A DNA stretch of 64,000 nt from Hahella sp018986435. Its GTDB lineage: Bacteria; Pseudomonadota; Gammaproteobacteria; Pseudomonadales; Oleiphilaceae. Below are positions 41,302 to 50,349 of the stretch, one piece after another (the first letter of the stretch is position 1; every line of letters starts with the position of its first letter). Position numbers and translations under genes: made by a program. Below the pieces are notes generated by a model. The model was given only the letters and a program-made list of their open reading frames with translations. It was not told the origin of the DNA and searched no databases. Location: assembly GCF_050749805.1 (NCBI RefSeq), contig NZ_CP192738.1, forward strand, positions 5,828,001-5,892,000. The letters are read 5' to 3'.

Positions 41302-41682
41302 GAAAAACTCTCATTGCCATTCCTGTTGATGACCCGATTTACACTTTACTTCCATTTGCTCGGTCTTCCCCTAACCGTCAAGCGAACAGCGATCTCTTAA
41401 CGGCGGGCTTCAGCCGGAGTGTGATTGTGCATAATCCTAAAAAAATAGTAATCCTGCCTTGCACTTAGGCCGAATGCCCGAGCTGGAGTCGACCGCCTCC
41501 TCCCTCAGTTTATACCTCTATTTATTGACTATATTGCCAAAATGCGGAATTGAACAGATAATGGCCTCCGATTTACGGCGGCCGAACGGTTTCCATGCCG
41601 ATTTCCCGGTCGTCGCCCAAGCAGATTTATCTATCAAACCATCCAGAGTTAGCGCTGGTTGTTGTGCACGGAGTGTGTGGCA
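41302..41682. other. Gene-free region between divergent genes
   Basis: 381 bp between the orphan secreted gene (minus) and the CxxCxxCC gene (plus). An A7 tract lies near 41442, and TTGACT near 41525 could be a plus-strand -35, but no convincing -10, hairpin or RNA gene is seen. Confidence 0.5.
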
Positions 41683-42018
41683 ATGAGTGTGGACAACCCC
41701 TGTTTGTCCTGTGGCGCCTGTTGCGCCAGTTTTCGCGTGTCTTTTTATTGGGCTGAGGCGGATGCTGAGTCCGGAGGCGTGGTGCCGCTGGAATTTACCG
41801 AGAAGCTGAACCCCTGGCGTAGCGTGATGGTCGGCACCAATCAGCCGCAACCCCGTTGTCGCGCGTTATGCGGTGATATCGGCGGCTATACGACTTGCTC
41901 TATCTATGATCAAAGGCCCACTCCCTGCCGAGAGTTCGAAGCTGGCTCAGAGGGCTGCCTGAAAGCCAGGGCGAAGCACGGCTTGCCTTTGGACTTTCCC
42001 GACTGGCGGGCCGCCTGA
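41683..42018 (+). CDS. YkgJ-like CxxCxxCC cysteine-cluster protein
   Basis: 111 residues. The UPF0153/YkgJ pattern CLSCGACCASFRVSF near the N-terminus is followed by CRALCGDIGGYTTCSIYDQRPTPCREF, giving the cysteine set that relatives use to bind zinc or an Fe-S cluster. The open frame runs eight codons further upstream, but ATG at 41683 has GGAG nine bases before it and matches the family start (SVDNPCLSCG). Function in the family is unknown. Convergent with the orphan at 42053. Confidence 0.85.
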   Translation: MSVDNPCLSCGACCASFRVSFYWAEADAESGGVVPLEFTEKLNPWRSVMVGTNQPQPRCRALCGDIGGYTTCSIYDQRPTPCREFEAGSEGCLKARAKHGLPLDFPDWRAA

Positions 42019-42052
42019 CCCAGGCGGCCGCACATCGCTCTGGAATCGAGCC

Positions 42053-42595
42053 TTAGCGTAGTCGACCGGCGCAATCCGCGCACTCCAGCACCTGCACGCG
42101 CTTGGTGAATGCCGGCGGCGCGCCGCTGTGAAAGGCGTCGCTTTCACTCAGCCTCCGGTAGACGGCTACATCGTAGGTCAATGGGTATTGCTTGTCGGAT
42201 GTCGCATAGCCGGCGCAATCGCCATCGCTGCGAAAAATGCAAAACTCAAACTGATAGGCGCGCGGCCGCACCAACTCTACTGTTTCCGTCGACAGACAAA
42301 CCCGGTCGCTGTCGCTCAGGCTGCCAGTCACTGCATAGTTATTGCAGATTTCGGCGGTCCCCCCATACAGATACTCGACGCCGTCCGCCCCGACAAAACG
42401 GCTGACTTCGTTCACTTTGGCGAATATTAACTTTGAACCTACGCCATTCGAAGATTTGGCGTGAAAGGTCACTACCGGCATATCCGGCGAATAGAAACGG
42501 TTCCGATAGATATCGCCCCAGTCCGACTGAGGGCCCAATTGCGCAGAAGCCAGCGCGGGAAACAGCGCCAGCATTAAGGACAGCAGTATCTTCAT
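42053..42595 (-). CDS. Orphan secreted protein
   Basis: 180 residues with a clean signal peptide (about 1-18, ending ASA). Not recognised. The mature protein has six cysteines (EICNNYA, DRVCLSTE, EFCIFRS, GDCAGYA and the C-terminal CADC), so up to three disulphides are possible. ATG with GGAGAA upstream. A hairpin (42663-42683) separates it from the purine regulator gene upstream on the same strand. Confidence 0.7.
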   Translation of the reverse strand: MKILLSLMLALFPALASAQLGPQSDWGDIYRNRFYSPDMPVVTFHAKSSNGVGSKLIFAKVNEVSRFVGADGVEYLYGGTAEICNNYAVTGSLSDSDRVCLSTETVELVRPRAYQFEFCIFRSDGDCAGYATSDKQYPLTYDVAVYRRLSESDAFHSGAPPAFTKRVQVLECADCAGRLR

Positions 42596-42662
42596 ACAGG
42601 TTCTCCCCGGGGATTACGATGATCAACTGAGGAAACCGGCCCGGACGCAAGGCCCAGAGCCT

Positions 42663-42683
42663 TAACCACGTCTGCCGTGGTTA
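42663..42683. terminator. Hairpin between the RutR-like gene and the orphan
   Basis: TAACCACG (42663-42670), loop TCTGC, CGTGGTTA (42676-42683): perfect 8-bp stem 60 bp past the regulator stop. There is no U-tract in the minus direction. Confidence 0.45.
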
Positions 42684-42742
42684 GACTCCAGTGAAAGAAG
42701 AAAGTTCATTGAAAGCGGATAATTTATCGCGTTGACGTCCTG

Positions 42743-43384
42743 TCAGGGAGTTTGGACGCCGCAGCCTTTCAGGATGATGCGAATGAGATTGTCCGCCGCG
42801 AAATCGAAATCCTTGGAGGTCAGCTTTTTACGTCCCAACACCGCTTCAATCTGGGTGCTGAAGTCCGCGTAATGCTGGGTAGCGCTCCAAATCAGGAAAA
42901 TCAGGTGCTCGGGGGAAATGGGATCAATTTTGCCCTGATCAATCCAGGACTGAATCACCGCTGATTTTTCCCTGACCCATTGGCGGTTATTGGATTTCAG
43001 GTATTTGCCCAGCGTGGGCGCCCCGCTGATTATCTCCGTCGCGAAGATCTTGGAGGCCAGTGGATGGGTTTTCGCCAGCATCACCTTGGAGCGGATATAA
43101 CGTCCCAGGGCGTCCGCCGGACTGTCTTCCGGGCGAATGGCGTCGAAAGCGGAGTTCCAGAGTTCGACAATATCGCTCAACACCGCCAGATAAAGATCGT
43201 GCTTGCTCTTGAAGTAATAATGAACGTTGGCTTTGGGCAGCCCTGCTGTGTCGGCAATCTGCTGAACTGTCGCGCCCTTGAAACCGTGGCGGGCGAATTC
43301 AATTTCCGCCGCCCGCAGGATAAGCATTTCATTCTTTTGCCTGATACGGCCCGGATTCTCCACACGGTTTGTTTTCAATACCAT
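42743..43384 (-). CDS. rutR: RutR-like TetR-family regulator of purine genes
   Basis: About 213 residues. The N-terminal HTH reads TVQQIADTAGLPKANVHYYFKSKHDLYLAVL. The C-terminal ligand domain has the RutR/YcdC look (FATEIISGAPTLGKYL, NRQWVREKSAVIQSWIDQGKIDPISPEHLIFLIWSATQHYADF). In E. coli RutR senses uracil and thymine. Here, at the end of a purine transport and deamination gene set, it may sense a purine or uracil. In-frame starts exist at 43444 and 43399; ATG at 43384 has AGGG five bases upstream. Three RutR-consensus-like sites lie in the 49856-50349 control region. Symbol is by homology. Confidence 0.82.
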   Translation of the reverse strand: MVLKTNRVENPGRIRQKNEMLILRAAEIEFARHGFKGATVQQIADTAGLPKANVHYYFKSKHDLYLAVLSDIVELWNSAFDAIRPEDSPADALGRYIRSKVMLAKTHPLASKIFATEIISGAPTLGKYLKSNNRQWVREKSAVIQSWIDQGKIDPISPEHLIFLIWSATQHYADFSTQIEAVLGRKKLTSKDFDFAADNLIRIILKGCGVQTP

Positions 43385-43500
43385 AGTCGCCCTAACCATC
43401 CCCTGCTGCTTAATGGGTGAACAGTTCGCGGGCCGCCGCGACAACGGCGACGACGCCCACGGTTAACTCACTGAATTAACGTATTGTTCATGTTATGGCG

Positions 43501-44862
43501 TCAACTGCAAGCGGCTTGGCGCAAACGCAGCGCCGCAGCGGTATGTTCCGCACGCAATCGAGCCATATCCACATCCATAAGTTCACTGTTTTTGACGCGC
43601 CAACGCCCGGCCACCATCACTGCATCCGCCTGATGGGCGCCACACAACACCAACGCCGCCAAGGGATCGCCTGCGCCGGAAAAGCGGTTCTCATCCAGCT
43701 TGAACAGCGCCAGGTCCGCCTGCTTCCCAACGCCCAGCACGCCCAGTTCAGGACGTTTGAGCAGCTTCGCCGAGCCCTTGGTGGCCAGATCCAGCGCCCA
43801 TTGATGAGTGATCTGGCCCGGCGCATAACGTAAGCGCTGTATTAACAGCGCCTGTCGCACTTCCTGAATCATGTTGGAGCAATCATTGGAGGCGGAGCCG
43901 TCCACCGCCAACCCCACGGGCGCTCCTCGCTGTTGCAGGTCCAGTGTCTGACATACGCCGGAGCCAAGCAGCATATTGGAGCTGGGACAATGCGCCACGC
44001 CCACGCCGCGCCGCCCGAGTTCGTCCATTTCTTCGTCGGTGAAGTGAATGCCGTGGGCAAGCCAGACGCCTTCGTGCATCCAGCCCACTTCCGCCAGATA
44101 CTCTACCGGCCGCACCCCATATACCCGTATGCAGAAGTCATTTTCATCCTCGGTTTCCGCCAGATGGGTGTGTAGCAAAACGCCTTCTCGGGAAGCCAGA
44201 TGATTGGTTTCCTGCATGAGTTCGCGAGTTACGGAGAATGGCGAGCAAGGCGCCAGGGCAATCTGCAGCATGGAGCCGTCATTGGCGTCATGATAGGCGC
44301 GGATAAGGCGCAGGCTGTCATCCAGAATCGACTGCTCGTCCTGCACTACTGACTGGGGCGGCAGGCCGCCGTCTTTTTCGCCAAGACTCATGGAGCCCCG
44401 CGTCAATACCGCGCGGATGCCCATCTTGCGCACCGCTTCCGCCTGAATATCGATGGCGTTATCGATCTGCATGGGAAACAGATAGTGATGATCCGACGCC
44501 GTGGAGCAGCCTGACAACAGGAGTTCCGCTGACGCCATCTCCGTGGCCAGACGCACCATATCCGCATCCAGGTGCGCCCATACTTTGTACAGGCTCTGCA
44601 GCCAGGGGAACAAGGGCTTGTTCAAGGCATCGGGCAACGCCCGCGTCAAGGTCTGATAGAAATGATGATGGGTGTTGATCAAGCCCGGCAGCAATACATG
44701 CTGCGACGCGTCGAAGGTTTCGTCATAAGGAGTAGAAGGCGCGCCGCCAGCGGCCACCAGCTCAACGATTTGCGAGCCGCGCGTCACCACGCCGCCGCCA
44801 GCGTCGCAGTTCGCTTCCTGACCGTATATCGCCAGCGGATTCTTTATCCAGAGAGTCGTCAT
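43501..44862 (-). CDS. 8-oxoguanine deaminase
   Basis: 453-residue zinc amidohydrolase converting 8-oxoguanine to urate (EC 3.5.4.32). Metal and catalytic motifs appear in order: PGLINTHHHFYQTLTRA, the HLAETEDE of strand 5, LAHGIHFTDEE and VDGSASNDCSNM. Relatives include hydroxydechloroatrazine hydrolases, but the HHHFYQTLTRA and DGSASNDCSN wording plus the purine setting favour 8-oxoguanine. ATG with GGGT upstream. Its product enters urate degradation at PuuD. It lies 87 bp downstream of the binding-protein gene and 116 bp upstream of the regulator. Confidence 0.88.
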   Translation of the reverse strand: MTTLWIKNPLAIYGQEANCDAGGGVVTRGSQIVELVAAGGAPSTPYDETFDASQHVLLPGLINTHHHFYQTLTRALPDALNKPLFPWLQSLYKVWAHLDADMVRLATEMASAELLLSGCSTASDHHYLFPMQIDNAIDIQAEAVRKMGIRAVLTRGSMSLGEKDGGLPPQSVVQDEQSILDDSLRLIRAYHDANDGSMLQIALAPCSPFSVTRELMQETNHLASREGVLLHTHLAETEDENDFCIRVYGVRPVEYLAEVGWMHEGVWLAHGIHFTDEEMDELGRRGVGVAHCPSSNMLLGSGVCQTLDLQQRGAPVGLAVDGSASNDCSNMIQEVRQALLIQRLRYAPGQITHQWALDLATKGSAKLLKRPELGVLGVGKQADLALFKLDENRFSGAGDPLAALVLCGAHQADAVMVAGRWRVKNSELMDVDMARLRAEHTAAALRLRQAACS

Positions 44863-44949
44863 CAGATCACCCGTATTTTGATCGCCCTAATTACCAGACG
44901 CCGGAAATACCGGCGCCGGGGCCATCATAAGTTAAAGCAGGACGGGCGC

Positions 44950-46047
44950 CTACTTGGGAAGCTCTCCTTCCACGCCTTCCACATACCAGTTCAGGGAGAG
45001 CAGATCCTCATCGCTCATCACTTCGCCGGCAGGCACTTTGACTGCGCCGCTTTGATCTTTGACTGGTCCCTGGAAGGGATGCAGTTTGCCGTCGATGATC
45101 GCCTGCTTACGCTCTTCCACCAATTTGACTACGTCTTCTGGAATCGCCGGATTCAACGGCGCCAGCGCCGTCGCGCCGCTCGCCAGACCGCCCCAGAAGT
45201 CAGTTGACGTCCAGGAGCCGTCCATCACAGATTTCACTTTCTCCAGATAGACCGGCCCCCAATTGTGGGTCGCTGCAGTCAGATGCGCGTCTTTGCCGTA
45301 CAGAGACATGTCGGAGTGATAACCAAACGCGTACACGCCTTTAGCTTGCGCCGCCTGGATAGGCCCTGGGGAATCCGTGTGCTGGTTAATGATGTCCGCG
45401 CCTTGCAGAATCAGAGTTTCCGCCGCTTCCCGCTCTTTCGCCGGATCGTACCAGGAGCTGACCCAAACCACTTTCACCACCGCTTTCGGGTTGACGCTGC
45501 GCAGGCCTTGGGTGAAGGCGTCGATGCCGCGCACCACTTCAGGAATCGGGAAGGAACCGACATAGCCGATGATATTGGACTTGGTCATTTTGCCAGCGAT
45601 AACGCCGGTCAGGTAACGGCCTTCATAAATACGGTCGAAGTAAGTGCCTACATTCTTCGCACGCTTGTAACCGCTGGCGTGTTCGAATTTCACTTTGGGA
45701 AATTGCTTGGCCACTTTCAGGGTCGGGTTCATGTAGCCGAAAGAAGTGGTGAAAATCAGATCGTTGCCGGATTTGGCCAATTGACGAATCACACGCTCTG
45801 CGTCCGCGCCTTCCGCCACGCTCTCAACATAGGTGGTTTTCACTTTATCGCCGAGCTGCTCTTCAACGTACTTGCGCGCTTTGTCGTGAGAATAGGTCCA
45901 GCCCGCGTCGCCGGTGGGACCGACATAGACAAAACCGACCTTGACCGGCTCCGCCGCGGTCACCGACTGCGCCGACATGAACAGCGCCAGTGCGACGCCT
46001 GCGGCTTTGGCGAAGCGCTGCGCCAACGATTTCTTTTCTTGCTTCAT
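44950..46047 (-). CDS. BMP-family purine/nucleoside-binding protein of an ABC importer
   Basis: 365 residues; signal peptide (ending SVTAA, about 32) and Bmp/PnrA-type fold (VKVGFVYVGPTGDAGWTYSHDKARKYVEEQLG, NDLIFTTSFGYMNPTLKVAKQFP, GADIINQHTDSPGPIQAAQ). There is no lipobox Cys, so it is a soluble periplasmic binding protein. Family members bind nucleosides or nucleobases, and the surrounding purine genes support that. It is encoded after the two permeases, with a hairpin in the 101-bp gap. ATG with AAGGGG upstream. Confidence 0.9.
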   Translation of the reverse strand: MKQEKKSLAQRFAKAAGVALALFMSAQSVTAAEPVKVGFVYVGPTGDAGWTYSHDKARKYVEEQLGDKVKTTYVESVAEGADAERVIRQLAKSGNDLIFTTSFGYMNPTLKVAKQFPKVKFEHASGYKRAKNVGTYFDRIYEGRYLTGVIAGKMTKSNIIGYVGSFPIPEVVRGIDAFTQGLRSVNPKAVVKVVWVSSWYDPAKEREAAETLILQGADIINQHTDSPGPIQAAQAKGVYAFGYHSDMSLYGKDAHLTAATHNWGPVYLEKVKSVMDGSWTSTDFWGGLASGATALAPLNPAIPEDVVKLVEERKQAIIDGKLHPFQGPVKDQSGAVKVPAGEVMSDEDLLSLNWYVEGVEGELPK

Positions 46048-46111
46048 ACAATGTAACCCCTTCAGCAGGATAGTTTTTGAGTTATCCGCAGCTCCTTGCG
46101 CATCGCCTGAC

Positions 46112-46130
46112 CCAGGCCGTCCGGGCCTGG
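46112..46130. other. Intercistronic hairpin upstream of the BMP gene
   Basis: CCAGGCC (46112-46118), loop GTCCG, GGCCTGG (46124-46130). It lies between permease and binding-protein genes and may shield a processed mRNA 5' or 3' end. Confidence 0.4.
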
Positions 46131-46148
46131 CGCGTAATTCATCGACCG

Positions 46149-47075
46149 TTAGTCCGCCGGGTGAAACGGTTTGCCCAGCGATACCGGAGCGTAGAGTTTC
46201 ACCCTGGCTTTATCAGAGGAAAGCATCACCAGCACCACAATAGTCGCCAAGTACGGCATGATCGCCAACAAATTCGGCGACACCGAAAAGCCCAGCCCCT
46301 GCGCGACCAGATGCATGATGCTGAAAGCGCCAAACAAATAGGCCCCCAGCAACACCCGCTCGGCTTTCCAACTGGCGAACACCACCAGCGCCAGCGCAAT
46401 CCAGCCGCGTCCGGCGGTCATGTTCTCCGCCCACAACGGGGTGTAGGCCAGCGATAAATAGGCGCCCGCCAGTCCCGCCATAGCCCCGCCGAACATCACC
46501 GCCAGATAGCGAATCTTGAACACCGGCAGGCCCGTCGCCTTGGCGGATTGTGGCGATTCGCCCACTGCTTTCAGCGCCAGCCCGGCATGGGACCGGTTCA
46601 AAAACAGGTAAACACCGACAAACAGCCCGAATGAAAGATAGACCAGCGGATCATGACTGAACAGAATGCGACCAACGAAAGGAATGTCGGAAAGTAAAGG
46701 AATGTGCCAGGGCTCGATGCCAACCAGCGGCGTTCCGACATAGTCGCTGCCGACAAAAGCGCTGAGCCCGGTTCCGAAAATGGTCAAAGCCAGACCCGTG
46801 GCGACCTGATTGGCGCTTAAGTTAAGCGCAATAAAGCCGAATAACAGAGACATCATCAGCCCCGCCGCCATGGCGAAGGTGACGCCCAGCCACAAATTGC
46901 CGGTCTCTAATGCGGCGATGAAACCGATCACCGCTCCCATCAGCATCATGCCTTCCTGACCCAGGTTGAGCACGCCGGACTTCTCACACACCAGCTCGCC
47001 CAGCGCGACAAGTATCAGAGGCGTGCCCGTGCGCACGGTGGCGTACAGAATGTTGACTATCAGATCATAATCCAT
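46149..47075 (-). CDS. Purine/nucleoside ABC importer permease 2
   Basis: 308-residue inner-membrane permease of the BMP-associated (NupQ/YufQ-like) type, eight to nine helices. It begins DLIVNILYATVRTGTPLILVALGELVCEKSGVLNLGQEGMML, a stretch diagnostic for this permease class. It pairs with the permease at 47088-48224, 12 bp upstream, to form the channel. No ribosome-binding site stronger than GGGGCG is visible upstream. Confidence 0.9.
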   Translation of the reverse strand: MDYDLIVNILYATVRTGTPLILVALGELVCEKSGVLNLGQEGMMLMGAVIGFIAALETGNLWLGVTFAMAAGLMMSLLFGFIALNLSANQVATGLALTIFGTGLSAFVGSDYVGTPLVGIEPWHIPLLSDIPFVGRILFSHDPLVYLSFGLFVGVYLFLNRSHAGLALKAVGESPQSAKATGLPVFKIRYLAVMFGGAMAGLAGAYLSLAYTPLWAENMTAGRGWIALALVVFASWKAERVLLGAYLFGAFSIMHLVAQGLGFSVSPNLLAIMPYLATIVVLVMLSSDKARVKLYAPVSLGKPFHPAD

Positions 47076-47087
47076 GACGACGCCCCG

Positions 47088-48224
47088 TTATTGTGAATGC
47101 GTGGAAAGGTTTGCGTCTGCGCCATTCACCAAGGCCGCGGACGATGGCTTGCGCAGGGCGCTAAAACGCGGACTCAGGCGGATGCGATAGGCGATCAGCA
47201 CGTCACAGGCCAGCAGGAAAAACAGCAACATGCCCTGGAACAGGCCTGTCAGCGCCAATGGCAGGTTCAGCTCAATCTGCACCAGCTCGCCGCCGATGTA
47301 GATCAACGCCATCAACATGCTCGACAGCAGAATGCCTACTGGATGCAAACGTCCCAGAAAGGCGACGATAATCGCCGCGTAGCCGTAGCCCGGCGACACC
47401 TGCGGCACCAGTTGCCCAATGGGCCCCGTCACTTCGCATACGCCTGCCAGCCCGGCCAAAGCGCCGCTCAATAACAGCGCCAGCCACACCAGACGACGCT
47501 CTTTAAACCCGGCAAAGTGAGCCGCGCGGGTATCCAGCCCCAGCACTTTGATCTGAAATCCAACGAAGGTCTTGCTCAGCAACACCCACACCGCCACCAG
47601 AGCGAACAACGCGAACAGGATGCCGATATGCATGCGGCTGTCTTCCAGCAACAACGGCAAAGTCACGGTTTCAGTGAAGAGAGCGGACTCAGGAAAATTG
47701 AAACCGCCAGGATCTTTGAGAGGTCCATGCACGCTAAACAGAAGCAAATTCAGGGCGATATAGTTCAGCATGATGGTGGTGAGTATTTCATTGGTGTTGA
47801 AATGGGTTTTCAACAGGGCGGGAATCGCCGCCCACGCCATGCCCGCCAGCGCGCCCGCCACCAACACCACCGGCAGAGCGAATGCAGAGTCGCTTTCCAG
47901 GAACTGCAGCGCTACGCCGCCGCCGACCAACGCGCCGAACAAGAGTTGTCCTTCCGCCCCGATATTCCAGACTTTACCCCGGTAACATACTGCCAAACCC
48001 AGCGCGCACAGCATAATCGGCGCAGCTTTCACCCCCAGCTCGGTCCAGCCGTACAAGTCCGATACCGGCGCTATAAAGAAGGTATATAAAGTTTGCAGCG
48101 GGTCTTTACCCAACGCCCAAAACAAGATGGAGCCGGTAATCAGCGTCAATGTTCCCGCCAATATGGGAGAGAGATACGCCATCCAGCGGGAGTCGTCTAC
48201 GCGACGCTCCAGTTTAAAAATCAT
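47088..48224 (-). CDS. Purine/nucleoside ABC importer permease 1
   Basis: 378-residue inner-membrane permease (NupP/YufP-like). Diagnostic stretches are LGVKAAPIMLCALGLAVCYRGKVWNIGAEGQLLFGAL and THFNTNEILTTIMLNYIALNLL. The C-terminal about 25 residues after RIRLSPRF are hydrophilic. It follows the ATPase gene by 50 bp. The gene order ATPase, permease, permease, binding protein is that of a complete importer. Confidence 0.9.
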   Translation of the reverse strand: MIFKLERRVDDSRWMAYLSPILAGTLTLITGSILFWALGKDPLQTLYTFFIAPVSDLYGWTELGVKAAPIMLCALGLAVCYRGKVWNIGAEGQLLFGALVGGGVALQFLESDSAFALPVVLVAGALAGMAWAAIPALLKTHFNTNEILTTIMLNYIALNLLLFSVHGPLKDPGGFNFPESALFTETVTLPLLLEDSRMHIGILFALFALVAVWVLLSKTFVGFQIKVLGLDTRAAHFAGFKERRLVWLALLLSGALAGLAGVCEVTGPIGQLVPQVSPGYGYAAIIVAFLGRLHPVGILLSSMLMALIYIGGELVQIELNLPLALTGLFQGMLLFFLLACDVLIAYRIRLSPRFSALRKPSSAALVNGADANLSTHSQ

Positions 48225-48274
48225 TGCCCGGCCCCCTTCGCTAACACGTCTGCTTTGTTATGCTCTCTCATCCT

Positions 48275-49855
48275 TCAGGCTCCCACCGCTTGTTGCGGCG
48301 CGGGCTGCGACGACTCCAGAAAGTCGCCGCCCATCCAACCCCCGACTTCGGCGATGGTTGTCTCCCTTGTCTCTTTAATCGGCGAGATCTTGCCCACGTA
48401 CAGAGCGCATATGCGGTCGCTGATGGCGAACAACTCGTCCAGGTCTTCCGACACCACCAGAATAGCAGCGCCACGGTCACGCAGTTCGATCAACGCTTTG
48501 TGAATCGCCAGTGCGGCGCCCACATCCACGCCCCAGGTCGGGTGCGCGGCGATCAGAAGCTTAGGATTCTGCAGGATTTCGCGGCCAATGATGAATTTTT
48601 GCAGGTTGCCCCCGGAGAGGCACTTAGCATGGGTTTCTGTGTTGGGCGCTTTGACATTGAAGCGGGTGCGCACGGTTTCAGCGAATTTGCGCACCGCCGG
48701 CATGCTGATCAGGCCGGCCTTGGTCAGTCCCTGAAAATAGCCGGTCAACAGTCCGTTCTCTTTCAGGCTCATATCCGGCACGGCGCCGCGGCCCAGCCGC
48801 TCTTCCGGCACAAAGCCCACTCCCAGTTTACGGCGCTGCCCAGACGTCATCGCCGCCACCGGTTGCGCCAGCAGGCGAATCGCTGCGGGGGAATCCAGAA
48901 CCACCGTTTCCCCGCTCAGCGCCGCCAACAGCTCTTCCTGTCCGTTGCCGGCCACACCCGCCACACCGAGAATTTCACCGGCTTTCACGGTGAAGCTAAG
49001 GGACTCCAGGTTGACGCCGAAAGGGTCATCCGTCTTCACCGACAGATTCTCTACAATTAGATAGTCTTCGCCGCCGGTCGTCTTCTCATGCTCCGCATGC
49101 ACCGGCGTATCGTCGCCCACCATCAGGCGGGCAATGCTGTGATTGGTCTCTTCCGCCGGAACGCAATGGCCGCTGACTCTGCCCGCCCGCAAAATAGTGG
49201 CGCTGTCGCACAGGGCGCGCACTTCATTCAGCTTGTGGCTTATAAATAGAATGCTGCAGCCTTCCTGGGACAGTTGCCGCAGGGTGGCGAATAACTGGTC
49301 GACTTCTTGAGGCGTTAATACTGAGGTCGGCTCATCCAAGATCAGCAGCTTGATATCCTGTAGCAGACAGCGCACGATCTCGACCCGCTGACGTTCGCCG
49401 ATAGATAAGGTATGCACCAGACGATCCGGGTTCAGCGCCATACCGTATTTGTCGGAGACCTCGCTGATGCGACGGGACAAAGCCGCGCGGTCGCGCACCT
49501 GCACTTTGGGCAGACTGAGAGAAATGTTCTCAGCGACCGTAAGCGTTTCGAATAAAGAGAAGTGCTGGAACACCATACCGATGCCCAGTCTGCGCGCCGC
49601 GGCCGGATCAGCGATCTCCACTGGCTCGCCTTCCCAGTAAATGACGCCGGCGTCAGGCCGGGTAACCCCGTAGATAATTTTCATCAAAGTGCTTTTGCCG
49701 GCCCCGTTCTCGCCGAGAAGGGCGTGCACTTCGCCAGGACGGATATTGAGATGTGCGCGATCATTAGCCAGGCAGCCAGGATACTGCTTGGTGATTCCCT
49801 GTAATTGCAGCCGGTAGTCCTTACTCGGCGGAGGAAGATCAATATCGATAGTCAT
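48275..49855 (-). CDS. Purine/nucleoside ABC importer double ATPase
   Basis: 526 residues with two ABC modules, as in MglA/NupO-type sugar and nucleoside ATPases. Module 1 is canonical: Walker A GENGAGKST, signature LSIGERQRVEIVRCL, Walker B LLILDEPTSVL. Module 2 has the usual degenerate Walker A GVAGNGQEELL, signature CLSGGNLQKFIIGREIL, and LIAAHPTWGVD in place of the DEP motif. It is the first gene of the minus-strand importer operon and diverges from xdhA over a 494-bp control region with RutR-like sites. Confidence 0.92.
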   Translation of the reverse strand: MTIDIDLPPPSKDYRLQLQGITKQYPGCLANDRAHLNIRPGEVHALLGENGAGKSTLMKIIYGVTRPDAGVIYWEGEPVEIADPAAARRLGIGMVFQHFSLFETLTVAENISLSLPKVQVRDRAALSRRISEVSDKYGMALNPDRLVHTLSIGERQRVEIVRCLLQDIKLLILDEPTSVLTPQEVDQLFATLRQLSQEGCSILFISHKLNEVRALCDSATILRAGRVSGHCVPAEETNHSIARLMVGDDTPVHAEHEKTTGGEDYLIVENLSVKTDDPFGVNLESLSFTVKAGEILGVAGVAGNGQEELLAALSGETVVLDSPAAIRLLAQPVAAMTSGQRRKLGVGFVPEERLGRGAVPDMSLKENGLLTGYFQGLTKAGLISMPAVRKFAETVRTRFNVKAPNTETHAKCLSGGNLQKFIIGREILQNPKLLIAAHPTWGVDVGAALAIHKALIELRDRGAAILVVSEDLDELFAISDRICALYVGKISPIKETRETTIAEVGGWMGGDFLESSQPAPQQAVGA

Positions 49856-50045
49856 GCGCTGCCAAGCCTCTTTGGAACATTTTTGCTGTTTTTATTCTGT
49901 CCGGCTCCGGGGTTTGACGCCGGCCCAGGTCAAACAGGGGCCGCATCATCAACATAAACCCCGGCAATTTCAACCGCCCCAACCCGCTATTTCAGTGGGT
50001 TCAGACCGCCTTATGCCGGTTTGCGTTCATTCCGAATGCAAATTT

Positions 50046-50061
50046 TTGGCCAACTGGTCAG
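50046..50061. promoter_or_regulatory. RutR-like operator 1
   Basis: TTGGCCAACTGGTCAG matches the E. coli RutR consensus TTGACCA-NN-TGGTCAA at 12 of 14 defined positions. It lies about 190 bp upstream of the importer ATPase gene in the 494-bp gene-free divergent region. Confidence 0.6.
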
Positions 50062-50072
50062 CTTTTTATTTA

Positions 50073-50088
50073 TTGACCAGTTGATCAA
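50073..50088. promoter_or_regulatory. RutR-like operator 2
   Basis: TTGACCAGTTGATCAA matches the RutR consensus at 13 of 14 defined positions, 27 bp from site 1. It overlaps plausible minus-strand promoter elements (TTTGCC/TTGATC with AATAAA-type -10), so binding would repress the importer operon. Confidence 0.7.
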
Positions 50089-50195
50089 CTTTGGCAAAAC
50101 ATTTGCTAACCTTACATCGACGTTAAATTCCGCCTAATGTTCGATCAGATCTGACTTGAACTATAGGTTGACCGGATTTGTATGTAAATAATAAC

Positions 50196-50211
50196 CTGAC
50201 CATGTAGACAA
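50196..50211. promoter_or_regulatory. RutR-like operator 3 near xdhA
   Basis: CTGACCATGTAGACAA keeps 11 of 14 consensus positions and sits about 140 bp before the xdhA start. The 5' leader after it (50230-50310) can form two imperfect hairpins (GACAG/CTGTC and CGCATG/CATGCG), so an RNA element cannot be excluded. Confidence 0.4.
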
Positions 50212-50349
50212 GTTTTTTAAAGGGCGTAAGCTATAAGGACAGGCGTGGAAAACGAGCGGCTGTCTGCGCATGAAACTAAGCGGCGACATGCGGACGTTAT
50301 AACAAAAAATTTTTAGTAAGCTGTAATAAAAAGACCAAGGTACGCCACG

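Noticed and set aside
48260..49060. 266-codon plus-strand open frame
   Set aside because: Antisense to the importer ATPase with intact ABC motifs on the other strand.
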